Source of the DNA: an uncultured Phascolarctobacterium sp.
GTDB lineage: Bacteria > Bacillota > Negativicutes > Acidaminococcales > Acidaminococcaceae
Length of the DNA stretch: 64,000 bases
Direction: 5' to 3'
NCBI RefSeq assembly: GCF_900770955.1
Contig: NZ_CAAGLX010000017.1
Span: 1-64,000 of the forward strand
Shown here: piece after piece, positions 32,895 through 41,481 of the stretch
Position numbering within the stretch: the first letter of the stretch is position 1
How the letters are laid out: each line of letters starts with the position of its first letter
Made by a program: the position numbers and the translations under genes
Notes under the pieces: model-generated
Databases searched by the model: none
Told to the model about the DNA's origin: nothing
Seen by the model: the letters and a program-made list of their open reading frames with translations, nothing else

Positions 32895-35476
32895 TATTTA
32901 CCCAGCTCCTTTCTTGCTTCATCCTGCAATTTATACAAGGCGCTCATCGCCTCAATCGGTGTCATACTCATAACATCGAGCTTTAAAAGCTCATCGGCAA
33001 TAGAACTGCCAAACAACGAGCCCATCATATCATCTGGCGCTACAGCAGCTGCAGGCTGCTGCACGCGGCCGTTATCATTATCATATTCCTTCAGCAGCTC
33101 TTCCGAACGCTCCAGCACCTTCTTCGGCAGACCGGCGAGGCGTGCAACATGCACACCGTAGCTGCGGTCGGTGCCTCCGGGCACAATACGGCGCAGGAAG
33201 ATAATATCCTTGCCTCTTTCTTTAACGGCAACGGAATAATTTTTCACACCGCTCAGCACATCCTCCAACGCAATCAGCTGATGATAATGCGTAGCAAACA
33301 GCGTTTTCGCCTTGATGCGATCATGGATATATTCCATAACAGCGTGGGCAATGCTCATACCGTCAAAGGTGCTGGTGCCACGGCCCACCTCGTCAAGGAT
33401 AATCAGACTGTTTTTCGTAGCGTATTTCAAAATCTGCGCTACCTCATTCATTTCGACCATAAAGGTGCTCTGGCCTGTTGCCAGGTCGTCGCTGGCGCCG
33501 ACGCGCGTGAAAATCTTATCCACCGGGCAAACGCTCGCCTGACGCGCAGGAATAAAGCTGCCGATTTGCGTCATCAGCACCAGCAGCGCTACCTGACGCA
33601 TGTAGGTTGATTTACCTGCCATATTAGGACCGGTAATAATTATCATGCGTTCATCGGTATTATTCAGATTGGTATTGTTGGGAACAAAAATCTCCTTTTC
33701 CAGCAAGCGCTCTACTACCGGATGGCGTCCGTCAACAATTTTGATTTCACCATTATTATTCAGCTCAGGTCTTACATAATTATATTTATAGGCAGCCTCC
33801 GCCAAGCCTGTCAGCACATCAATGTAGCTAACTGCGCGGGCAGTTTCCTGAATCTCCTTGATTTTGCCGCGAATCAAAGTCCTCAGCTCGTCAAACAGAT
33901 AATATTCCAGCTGCTCGATTTTTTCTTTGGCACCGAGAATCTTATTCTCGAACTCCTTAAGTTCGGGAACAATATAACGCTCCGCATTTACTAGCGTCTG
34001 CTTGCGTACAAAGTACGGAGGCACGCTGCTGCTCTGTCCCTTGCTTACCTCGATATAATAGCCGAAAACCTTGTTGAAGCCGACCTTCATGGTTTTAATG
34101 CCGGTTTCCTCTTTGATTTTCTGCTCAAAGTTCTGCATCCAGGTTTTATTGTCGGCAGCAATCAGATGCAGCTCATCCAGCTCCTGATTATAACCTGTGC
34201 GAATCATGCCGCCCTCGCGTACAGAAAACGGCGGCTCATCGACAATCGCCTGCTGCAATCTTGCAGCCAGCTCCTCGTGCAGATGCAGGCCCTTCCACAG
34301 CTTGCGCAGCAGTCCGCTGCCACAGCCTTCCAGGATACCCTTTAGTCCTGGCAGTACGCTTAAGGAATTGCGCAGCGCCACCAAATCTCTGGCATTGGCA
34401 CTGCCCACCTCAATGCGGCTGACAATACGCTCCAAATCCGCTACTGCCTTCAGCTGCGCCACTATCGCTTCGCGCAGCTCTGCTGCTGCCGCCAGCTCTG
34501 CCACTGCCTCCTGACGCTCATAAATGCGTCCCACATCCAGCAGCGGGCTTTCAATCCAGCTGCGCAGACGACGTGCGCCCATCGAGGTATTGGTAAAATC
34601 AAGCACCTGCAAAAGCGTACCGCGCTTCGAGCCGTCCGTCATATTGCGAACCAGCTCCAGGTTACGGATAGCGGTCACATCAAGGTTCATAAAGCTGTTG
34701 CGTTCAATTCTGACCAAACGGTTGATATGGCTCAAATCTGCCATTACCGTTCCGTGCAGATAACGCAGCAAAAGCTCAACCGTATTATGTACCTCATCCG
34801 GCACGTCACTGCCGGCAAAATGCTGCGTAAAATAATCAGCCTCCGGCGTACTCTCTTCGTAACGCGTCACAACGCATTCCGGCAATCTTGCTGCCAGCCA
34901 TTCCTGCAGCTTGTCACGCATATCATCTGAAGCAAGACGCACAACAAGCTCTGCAGGCTGCAGTCTGTAAAGCTGCTCTGTGATATTCAAAAAGCTTTCC
35001 GGCGTCTGGTCGAGAAACCATTCGCACTCGCCCGTAGTTACATCGGTCGCAACAAGACACATTCCCTTTTCATTGTCCTGCTGCAAGAACACCAGATAGC
35101 GGTTATGCTTATCCTCCAAAAGCTGTTCATTCAGCGCTGTTCCCGGCGTAATAATTTTAATAACCTTACGCTCTACAATACCTTTGGCGAGCTTGGGATC
35201 CTCCACCTGCTCGCAGATAGCGATGCGGTAGCCTTTTTTAATCAGCTTGGCGATATAGCCGTCCACCGAATGATAAGGCACACCGCACATCGGCATATGC
35301 TCCATGCCGTTGGAGCGCTTGGTCAGTGTTAAGTTCAGCTCGCGTGATGCAGTAATCGCATCATCAAAAAACATTTCATAAAAATCGCCCAGGCGGAAGA
35401 AGAGCAGCTCATTCTGATGCTCCTGCTTTACCGCCATATATTGCTGTACCATGGGCGTAACATTTGCAGCAGCCAT
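32894..35476 (-). CDS. mutS: DNA mismatch repair protein MutS
   Basis: 860 aa. Mismatch-reading motif FYEMF at about residue 32, connector and lever domains, Walker A GPNMAGKSTYMRQ, and DEVGRGTSTFDG for Walker B. Functions with MutL next door. Start and stop codons overlap both neighbours (miaB and mutL), so the three genes are translationally coupled. Confidence 0.98.
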   Translation of the reverse strand: MAAANVTPMVQQYMAVKQEHQNELLFFRLGDFYEMFFDDAITASRELNLTLTKRSNGMEHMPMCGVPYHSVDGYIAKLIKKGYRIAICEQVEDPKLAKGIVERKVIKIITPGTALNEQLLEDKHNRYLVFLQQDNEKGMCLVATDVTTGECEWFLDQTPESFLNITEQLYRLQPAELVVRLASDDMRDKLQEWLAARLPECVVTRYEESTPEADYFTQHFAGSDVPDEVHNTVELLLRYLHGTVMADLSHINRLVRIERNSFMNLDVTAIRNLELVRNMTDGSKRGTLLQVLDFTNTSMGARRLRSWIESPLLDVGRIYERQEAVAELAAAAELREAIVAQLKAVADLERIVSRIEVGSANARDLVALRNSLSVLPGLKGILEGCGSGLLRKLWKGLHLHEELAARLQQAIVDEPPFSVREGGMIRTGYNQELDELHLIAADNKTWMQNFEQKIKEETGIKTMKVGFNKVFGYYIEVSKGQSSSVPPYFVRKQTLVNAERYIVPELKEFENKILGAKEKIEQLEYYLFDELRTLIRGKIKEIQETARAVSYIDVLTGLAEAAYKYNYVRPELNNNGEIKIVDGRHPVVERLLEKEIFVPNNTNLNNTDERMIIITGPNMAGKSTYMRQVALLVLMTQIGSFIPARQASVCPVDKIFTRVGASDDLATGQSTFMVEMNEVAQILKYATKNSLIILDEVGRGTSTFDGMSIAHAVMEYIHDRIKAKTLFATHYHQLIALEDVLSGVKNYSVAVKERGKDIIFLRRIVPGGTDRSYGVHVARLAGLPKKVLERSEELLKEYDNDNGRVQQPAAAVAPDDMMGSLFGSSIADELLKLDVMSMTPIEAMSALYKLQDEARKELGK

Positions 35477-36804
35477 TAATCAACCGCCTTACCTTTCACC
35501 AGCCAGGTCTGTGCAGCTTCAATCTGCACGTTAACCTTTTGTCCTACCTCGTATTGTTTATCTTCAATCGGCCACAGCACCAAAACTCCGGTGCGGGTGC
35601 GGCCGTTCCATACTGTTTTCTGCTTGCTGGGACCTTCTGCCAGTACTTCAACAGTCTGACCTACCAGCTTTTCATGGCACTTCAGGCTATTTTCGTTCTG
35701 CAGCGCCATCAAACGGTTCAGGCGCTCCTTCTTCACTGCCAGCGGCACCTGATTTTCCATTTTGGCAGCAGGTGTACCGCTACGCTTGGAATAAATAAAG
35801 GTATAAGCAGAGGTGAAGCCAACCTGACGCACAACATCCAGAGTTTCTTCAAAATCCTCTTCAGTTTCGCCAGGGAAGCCTACAATAATATCTGTAGTAA
35901 TAGTTGCGTCCGGCACATACTTGCGTACCAGCTTAACCAGCTCCAGATATTTTTCCTTCGTGTAACCGCGGTTCATACGGCGCAGAATTTCGGAGCTGCC
36001 TGCCTGGAACGGCAGATGGAAGTTTTCGCAGATATGCTCGCATTCCGCAACAGCCTTGATAACCTCCTCGCTCATATCACGCGGATGACTTGTCATATAA
36101 TGAATGCGCTCCACGCCGGGTATAGCATCCACACGGCGCAGCAGCTTAGCGAAGGCATCCTTATCGCCAAAATCCTTGCCGTAGGAATTAACGTTTTGTC
36201 CAAGCAAAGTAAATTCCTTGTAGCCATCCTTAACCGCTGCCTCAATCTCGGCAACAATATTATCTATGCTGCGACTGCGCTCGCGTCCGCGTACATACGG
36301 CACTATGCAATAGGTGCAGAAATTGTTGCAGCCATACATAATTGGAATCCAGGCAGCAAAGGAACTTTGGCGCACCATATGGCCCTCAAATTCGCTTTGG
36401 TGAATCGTCAGGTCGGTATAAACAGCAGCCTTGCGCTCTGCCAGAAACTCCAGCAGCAGGCGTTTGAAATCGTTAACGTAAGCGGTACCCAGCAGCAAAT
36501 CAACCTGCGGATGCTTTTTGCGCAGCTTTTCGCCGTCCTTCTGTGCCATACAGCCGGCCACACAGATGACAACATCCGGATTGGCACGCTTTACAGCCTT
36601 TAATTCGCCAATTTTGCCGGCAATTTTCTTTTCCGCACTTTCGCGCACGCAGCAGGTGTTGACAATAATTATATCTGCGGTATGAAAATCAGGATTAGGC
36701 GCATAGCCCAACTCCTGCAGTTGTCCTGCATAATGCTCCGTATCGGATTCATTCATCTGGCAGCCATAATTTATCAGACAGTAGGTTTTATTTTTATCAC
36801 TCAT
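35476..36804 (-). CDS. miaB: tRNA-2-methylthio-N6-dimethylallyladenosine synthase
   Basis: 442 aa. UPF0004 domain with cysteines in NYGCQMNESD, NTCCVRESAE and VAGCMAQ; radical SAM motif CNNFCTYC; C-terminal TRAM domain. Methylthiolates i6A37, downstream of MiaA. First gene of the repair/modification run; a probable promoter lies at 36840-36869. Confidence 0.97.
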   Translation of the reverse strand: MSDKNKTYCLINYGCQMNESDTEHYAGQLQELGYAPNPDFHTADIIIVNTCCVRESAEKKIAGKIGELKAVKRANPDVVICVAGCMAQKDGEKLRKKHPQVDLLLGTAYVNDFKRLLLEFLAERKAAVYTDLTIHQSEFEGHMVRQSSFAAWIPIMYGCNNFCTYCIVPYVRGRERSRSIDNIVAEIEAAVKDGYKEFTLLGQNVNSYGKDFGDKDAFAKLLRRVDAIPGVERIHYMTSHPRDMSEEVIKAVAECEHICENFHLPFQAGSSEILRRMNRGYTKEKYLELVKLVRKYVPDATITTDIIVGFPGETEEDFEETLDVVRQVGFTSAYTFIYSKRSGTPAAKMENQVPLAVKKERLNRLMALQNENSLKCHEKLVGQTVEVLAEGPSKQKTVWNGRTRTGVLVLWPIEDKQYEVGQKVNVQIEAAQTWLVKGKAVD

Positions 36805-36839
36805 GTAAATACCTCCGTGTAAAATCAGTCTATCATTAT

Positions 36840-36869
36840 ATTATACCCAATTACAGTCACTTCCCGCAA
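36840..36869 (-). promoter_or_regulatory. Putative promoter of the miaB-mutS-mutL run
   Basis: Minus strand: -35 TTGCGG (36869-36864), 18-bp spacer, -10 TATAAT (36845-36840); a second TATAAT overlaps at 36840-36835. Confidence 0.5.
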
Positions 36870-36924
36870 CATTTCCCACGGAAAGAAGTAGGGAATAATT
36901 TATAAAATATTTTAGTAGTAGGTA

Positions 36925-36953
36925 TTGAAATCTGCCCTTAAGATGATTACAAT
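36925..36953 (+). promoter_or_regulatory. Promoter of the DUF2939-like gene
   Basis: -35 TTGAAA (36925-36930), 17-bp spacer, -10 TACAAT (36948-36953). Confidence 0.65.
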
Positions 36954-37012
36954 ATATGCAGGCAAAGAATTTTTCCGATTGCCTTTTAATATAGTTTAGG
37001 AAGGTCAAAATC

Positions 37013-38047
37013 ATGCAAAGCAAAAAGAAATGGTTTGTTGTATTTATTCTGCTCGCTGCCCTTGCAGGCGCAGCCTTTTATTTTCTTTATTTTATCCGTA
37101 CACCGGCCTACGCTCTGAACGAAGCGCGCGTTGCACTGCAGCAGCATGACAGCGCAAAATTTTCACGCTATGTTGATGTTCCCTCTGTTATGGACAACGC
37201 TTTCGAGGACATCATCAAGGCAGAAAGCAAAATCAATAACGATAATGTTTTCTCCAACCCGTTCGCACTCGGCATTCTGCATATGCTGAAGCCTTCGGTA
37301 GTAGACCTGATGACGCAAGAGGCTCTGGACAAAATTGCCGCTAAGCCCGACAATACGCCTAAGCAGTCGGTCGACCCGGTACCTGATGCTATGAAGCGTA
37401 ACTTGGAGCGCCACATTCCTATCAAAAGCCTTACCGTCAAAGACCTGAAGCTCAGCAAGCACGCTGGCGAAACTGCCACGGCAACCTTAGTACTGCACGA
37501 GCAGGAGTTGGATAAGGATTTTATTGCCGAGCTGCTAATGCAGCAAAACGATAAAGGTGATTGGCAGATAAAAAAAATCAGTAATATGGCAGACTTCATC
37601 GTTCAACTGGACGCAGCCAAACGTGCTAAACAGGCCTTGCTCAACAAGCCTGTTATGGAACGCCTGAACAAAGCGCTGCAGGCAACCAGCGAGCGCCTGA
37701 CGCTGAACAAGGACAGTAACAAAAGCGGCAGCGAAGAAAAAGCTACGCTTACTGCTACCATCATGGCGAAAAACATGAGTAATGTTGCCATCAACCGTAT
37801 GTATTACGATGTAACGGTGCTCAATGATAAGGGCGAACAGCTTTATTCCTATCCGGAGCATTATCAGGGCAGCATCGCCCCTGGTCAGGCAGTTGAGCTC
37901 ACCACCAGCAAAACGCTGAATTCCATGCTGCCGGACGACAAAAAGCTGATGAATCTGGATATTGCCAAGGAAACAATCAAAATTCAGGTTACCTATATTG
38001 CTTTTGATAACGGCGAAGTAATTTCACCCAAAACTTTTGTAGAATAA
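37013..38047 (+). CDS. Membrane-anchored DUF2939-like protein
   Basis: 344 aa. One N-terminal membrane segment (after MQSKKKW) followed by an exported domain. TPAYALNEARVALQQHDSAK and FSRYVDVPSVMDNAF match the DUF2939 pattern found in envelope proteins of unknown function. The C-terminal part (about 235-344, TATIMAKNMSNVAINRMYYD...APGQAVELTTSK) looks like a beta-sandwich of FxLYD/DUF3426 style. Own promoter and terminator, so a single-gene unit between miaB and the exonuclease. Confidence 0.75.
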   Translation: MQSKKKWFVVFILLAALAGAAFYFLYFIRTPAYALNEARVALQQHDSAKFSRYVDVPSVMDNAFEDIIKAESKINNDNVFSNPFALGILHMLKPSVVDLMTQEALDKIAAKPDNTPKQSVDPVPDAMKRNLERHIPIKSLTVKDLKLSKHAGETATATLVLHEQELDKDFIAELLMQQNDKGDWQIKKISNMADFIVQLDAAKRAKQALLNKPVMERLNKALQATSERLTLNKDSNKSGSEEKATLTATIMAKNMSNVAINRMYYDVTVLNDKGEQLYSYPEHYQGSIAPGQAVELTTSKTLNSMLPDDKKLMNLDIAKETIKIQVTYIAFDNGEVISPKTFVE

Positions 38048-38059
38048 AAGAAAAAAATT

Positions 38060-38104
38060 AAACGCTTACATCCCACGCGATGCGTGGGGCGTAAGCGTTT
38101 TTTG
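38060..38104. terminator. Bidirectional terminator
   Basis: Stem AACGCTTAC..CCCACGC / GCGTGGG..GTAAGCGTT with T6 on the plus strand and a T-rich tail on the minus strand; serves both convergent genes. Confidence 0.9.
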
Positions 38105-38121
38105 TCATAATAAATTTTCGC

Positions 38122-39027
38122 TTATCCCCCAACCCTCAGCCAGCCTTTGTCCAGCATCGCCTTACAGAATACATCTTCTTTAAATATATAGATATTCTTG
38201 CCTGCGCTTTTCATGCTGACGGCAAGCTGCAAATCCGCACCGTCACACACAGAATCATCCGCCGTGCCGACGATAACCATATCGGCAGCTGCTGTAACGC
38301 GATAAGCAATGCTTGCGCCAAGCGCAGTCAGTATCTCCTGAACGTTTTTCAGATAAAGGCTGTCAAAGGAACCAAGCAAGACTATCTGCTTATTTGCCAA
38401 CGGCTTGAGATTCCCGGCACTCTGCGCAAGCACAAGCTCCCTTTGCTTAGGAGGCAGACGATAATCCGCTACCGCCAGCTCCTTCAGCCTCTGGTAGCAG
38501 CCATTGCAAATGTTGCAGTCAACAAGTGCCCTGTGTGCACCGGCGGTGGCAATGTTGAAATATTCGGCAACCGCAGTCTGCTTATACCTGCCTAAAAACG
38601 GCAATTCATTCTGCGCCAGCTTCATTACATCAACATAATTATTGGCTAATCTTTTGGCGTAATAGCCTGCCATATTTTCCGCAATAAAGCTCAAATCAAA
38701 GCCCACATTGTAGCCTGCAATGATATCATCAGCCAGAAAATCTGTAAAGGCTAAAATAACCTCATCGATAGATGGGGCATCTGCCACCATAGCATCATTT
38801 ATACCAGTAATCCTTGTAATATACGAAGGAATGGAAAATTCCGGTTTTACCAGGCTGGAAAATTCATCCACCCGGCGATTATTACGGTATTTTATAGCAG
38901 AGATTTCCGTTATATAATCATTTTCCGGACTCAGGCCGGTAGTTTCAATGTCTAACACAGTATAATCATCTGGATAAGCCAGCAGTAGCTTGCCATCCAG
39001 ATACCTGTTTCTTTTTACAGAACTCAA
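38122..39027 (-). CDS. DnaQ-like 3'-5' exonuclease with a probable C-terminal BRCT domain
   Basis: About 301 aa. DEDDh exonuclease: ExoI motif VLDIETTGL, ExoII GYNVGFDLSFI and ExoIII HRALVDC. After residue about 210, NKQIVLLGSFDSLYLKNVQEILTALG fits a BRCT-like module, as in stand-alone Firmicute exonucleases. Start is uncertain: TTG 39027 has AAGGTG 6 nt upstream and is preferred; GTG 39036 overlaps that Shine-Dalgarno. Its place in repair or RNA turnover is not known. 49 bp after the gene at 39077-39700. Confidence 0.85.
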   Translation of the reverse strand: MSSVKRNRYLDGKLLLAYPDDYTVLDIETTGLSPENDYITEISAIKYRNNRRVDEFSSLVKPEFSIPSYITRITGINDAMVADAPSIDEVILAFTDFLADDIIAGYNVGFDLSFIAENMAGYYAKRLANNYVDVMKLAQNELPFLGRYKQTAVAEYFNIATAGAHRALVDCNICNGCYQRLKELAVADYRLPPKQRELVLAQSAGNLKPLANKQIVLLGSFDSLYLKNVQEILTALGASIAYRVTAAADMVIVGTADDSVCDGADLQLAVSMKSAGKNIYIFKEDVFCKAMLDKGWLRVGG

Positions 39028-39076
39028 ATAAATCACCTTGCCGAGCTGAGCTCAGCATCTATGTCCTTTCTTTTGC

Positions 39077-39700
39077 TTATTTCTCCAACACCTTCATACA
39101 CATAATGCCTTTTTCGTTACGCACCAGGAAAAAGCTTATTTCATCGCCCTTATGCAGACCGGAAGCCTTTTGAGGCTCGGAAAGCAGTGTGCCTATGATA
39201 TTTACCTCGCGCACTTCCTTAAGTAGCACATAAGCCGCTTCGGCCTCATCGCCGCGCACCAGATAAACAGTTACAATATCGGGATGCGTCGCAAGTCGTG
39301 CCGGATCTAACGATGTAAGCTTCCGCATGGTCTCCGTTGCTTCGTCTGCCTTATATACCTGCTTTACCATTTCAACCTTGCCCTTGAACTCGCTTAAGCG
39401 AGGCATTTCGCTCGGCAACACAGTTGCCTGCGCTTCAAGCAGCTCGGATAATCTTATCTTCGCCATTTGCTCGTCATTGCCATGCAGCAATTTCAGCGTC
39501 TTTTTTGCTGCATCATGCACGGCGCAGCAAAGTATTTCAAAGCTGATGCCAGCCTGTACATCTATATAGCCATAGCAGAGCACACCGGTAACATCTTCTG
39601 TTACTTCGAAAATTCTGCCCAAATTTTGCGCCACACCGGCTGCATCTATATAAAGGTATTTGTCTACAATGTCGCGGAAATTCATTTCTTTAAGAAGCAT
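39077..39700 (-). CDS. Protein of unknown function
   Basis: 207 aa from ATG 39700 (GAGGTGACAAT upstream). Soluble, no signal peptide or membrane segment. It starts MLLKEMNFRDIVDKYLYIDA and contains an acidic/helical middle and a beta-rich end (GLHKGDEISFFLVRNEKGIM). I do not recognise a family. Probably co-transcribed with the exonuclease downstream. Confidence 0.7.
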   Translation of the reverse strand: MLLKEMNFRDIVDKYLYIDAAGVAQNLGRIFEVTEDVTGVLCYGYIDVQAGISFEILCCAVHDAAKKTLKLLHGNDEQMAKIRLSELLEAQATVLPSEMPRLSEFKGKVEMVKQVYKADEATETMRKLTSLDPARLATHPDIVTVYLVRGDEAEAAYVLLKEVREVNIIGTLLSEPQKASGLHKGDEISFFLVRNEKGIMCMKVLEK

Positions 39701-39822
39701 ATTGTCACCTCGTAGAGTTTGTATCATTTATATTCAATCATACATGCAAATTCTTTAATTTGCAATAAAGCAATGAATATTTTTGAGTGTGTTGGATTTG
39801 GCGGGAAAACAATCGTGCAAAA

Positions 39823-39853
39823 TAAAAAGTCCCACCCGTCAAACGAGTGGGAC
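39823..39853 (-). terminator. Terminator of the AICAR transformylase gene
   Basis: Minus-strand stem GTCCCAC / GTGGGAC followed by T5 and ATTTT. Confidence 0.85.
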
Positions 39854-39875
39854 GAAAGCTCATTACTAAGCTGTC

Positions 39876-41051
39876 TTAGTGATGGAACAGGCGCAAGCCG
39901 GTGAATGCCATTGCAATACCGTACTTGTCGCAGGTTTCAATAACATTATCATCACGAATAGAGCCGCCTGCCTGTGCAATATATTGAACGCCGCTACGGT
40001 GCGCACGCTCAATGTTATCGCCGAACGGGAAGAATGCGTCACTGCCAAGAGCAACATCCTTCAGCTGAGCAACCCAAGCCTTTTTCTCTTCGCGAGTCAG
40101 CGGTTCCGGTTTTTCGGTGAAGAAGTTTTCCCATACGCCGTCAGCCAGTACATCCTCATAATCATCGGAGATGTAAACGTCGATGGTGTTATCGCGGTCG
40201 GGACGACGGATGCTGTCTTTAAACGGCAGAGCCAAAACCTTCGGATTCTGGCGCAGCCACCAGATATCAGCCTTGCCGCCTGCCAAACGAGTGCAATGTA
40301 CGCGGGACTGCTGGCCAGCGCCGATACCGATAGCCTGGCCGTCTTTTACATAGCAAACGGAGTTGGACTGGGTATATTTCAAAACAATTAAGGAAATCAG
40401 CAGGTCGCGTGCTGCGCCTTCCGGAATCTCTTTATTCACGGTCGGACGGTTTTGCAGCAGGTCAGCAGTGATTTTAGCTTCATTGCGCTCCTGCTCGAAG
40501 GTAATACCGAATACCTGCTTATGCTCCAGCAGTTCCGGCTTGTAGTTTTCATCAATTTTAATAATGTTGTAGGTGCCTTTGCGTTTGCCTTTCAGAACGG
40601 TAAGAGCCTCTTCGGTATAACCGGGTGCGATAACACCGTCGGAAACCTCGCGTGCCAGCATTTTTGCAGTCTGCACGTCGCAAACATCGGACAAAGCAAC
40701 AAAATCACCATAAGAGCTCATACGGTCAGCACCACGGGCACGTGCATAAGCATTTGCCAGCGGAGACAGCTCCAGGTCGTCTACATAATAAATCTTCTTC
40801 AGGGTATCGCTCAGCGGCAGGCCAACTGCAGCACCTGCAGGGCTTACGTGCTTAAAGGATGCTGCTGCCGGCAGACCAGTTGCTTCCTTCAGCTCCTTTA
40901 CCAGCTGCCAGCTGTTGAAGGCATCGAGGAAATTGATGTAGCCGGGGCGGCCGTTCAACACCTCAATCGGCAGTTCGCTGCCATTGTTCATGTAAATACG
41001 TGCGCTGCCCTGATTAGGATTGCAGCCATATTTTAATGCTAATTCTTTCAC
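39876..41051 (-). CDS. purH: Stand-alone AICAR transformylase (PurH C-terminal domain only)
   Basis: 391 aa. Formylates AICAR (ZMP) to FAICAR in purine synthesis. It has the transformylase motifs ASFKHVSPAGAAVG (K67-H68 pair) and SDAFFPFGDNIERAHRSGV, but no N-terminal IMP cyclohydrolase domain, so it matches the short clostridial-type form and needs another enzyme for the last step. A ZTP riboswitch with a terminator precedes it, fitting control by its own substrate pool. No other pur genes are adjacent. Confidence 0.92.
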   Translation of the reverse strand: MKELALKYGCNPNQGSARIYMNNGSELPIEVLNGRPGYINFLDAFNSWQLVKELKEATGLPAAASFKHVSPAGAAVGLPLSDTLKKIYYVDDLELSPLANAYARARGADRMSSYGDFVALSDVCDVQTAKMLAREVSDGVIAPGYTEEALTVLKGKRKGTYNIIKIDENYKPELLEHKQVFGITFEQERNEAKITADLLQNRPTVNKEIPEGAARDLLISLIVLKYTQSNSVCYVKDGQAIGIGAGQQSRVHCTRLAGGKADIWWLRQNPKVLALPFKDSIRRPDRDNTIDVYISDDYEDVLADGVWENFFTEKPEPLTREEKKAWVAQLKDVALGSDAFFPFGDNIERAHRSGVQYIAQAGGSIRDDNVIETCDKYGIAMAFTGLRLFHH

Positions 41052-41095
41052 TATAACTCCTCCTCTTTTGTATAGTGCCAGTCACTTAGACAAAC

Positions 41096-41144
41096 AAAAA
41101 ACCGACACACTGGCACAAGAAAAAATCTTTGCCCAGACGGTCGG
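41096..41144 (-). terminator. Riboswitch-controlled terminator before the AICAR transformylase gene
   Basis: Stem starting CCGACCGTCTGG and closing with CCAGTGTGTCGG, then T6 (41101-41096). Its left arm is the 3' part of the ZTP aptamer, so ligand binding should prevent termination. Confidence 0.8.
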
Positions 41145-41198
41145 CGTGCTACCGGTCATACTCCCCTGTGGTAACCCACTTCCGTCAGTTATATGACC
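41131..41198 (-). ncRNA. ZTP/ZMP riboswitch (pfl motif)
   Basis: Minus strand: GGTCAT..AACTGACGGAAGTGG, GTTACCAC, GGGGAGTATGACC and, after a linker, GCCGACCGTCTGGGC. This matches the pfl consensus (ACUGRCG, paired GUGG/CCAC, GGGGAG, CCGYCUGGGC). It switches on folate/purine genes when ZTP accumulates; an AICAR transformylase gene downstream is the expected partner. Confidence 0.92.
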
Positions 41199-41208
41199 TA
41201 ATACTAAA

Positions 41209-41237
41209 ATTATAAGATGCCTCAGTGTTTTTGTCAA
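41209..41237 (-). promoter_or_regulatory. Perfect consensus promoter of the ZTP-riboswitch transcript
   Basis: Minus strand: -35 TTGACA (41237-41232), 17-bp spacer, -10 TATAAT (41214-41209). The -35 overlaps that of the divergent promoter. Confidence 0.9.
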
Positions 41238-41259
41238 TAGCGGGCGATTGTGGTAAAAT
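41231..41259 (+). promoter_or_regulatory. Divergent promoter of the radical SAM gene
   Basis: -35 TTGTCA (41231-41236), 17-bp spacer, -10 TAAAAT (41254-41259). It shares its -35 bases with the minus-strand promoter. Confidence 0.6.
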
Positions 41260-41265
41260 AAGTGT

Positions 41266-41481
41266 ATGATGAATTAGAGTGTTGCAGAAGAGAATCTCTC
41301 CCAGAAGAGATTAGATAAATTGCCAGTAGGGCAAGGAAGAAAGCCCTGGGACAGATATCATCGCCAAGATATGGCGGAGAGCAGTTTTGCCTGTCATAAC
41401 GTTATTGTTAAACGTATGAAATACTCTCTCAGCCACCGTATAACACCAATAACAGCTCTAATTTTCAAAGGAGGAAATAAT
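41266..41481 (+). promoter_or_regulatory. Structured 5' leader of the radical SAM gene, riboswitch-like, class unknown
   Basis: About 215 nt without a convincing gene. Perfect hairpin AATCTCT/AGAGATT (41293-41312) has loop CCCAGA, whose CCCAG can pair with CTGGG at 41346-41350 (pseudoknot). Hairpin TTGCC/GGCAA (41320-41334) competes with GGGC/GCCC (41329-41346). GACAG/CTGTC (41350-41395) encloses CGCCA/TGGCG. I could not match it to a known riboswitch. Confidence 0.45.
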
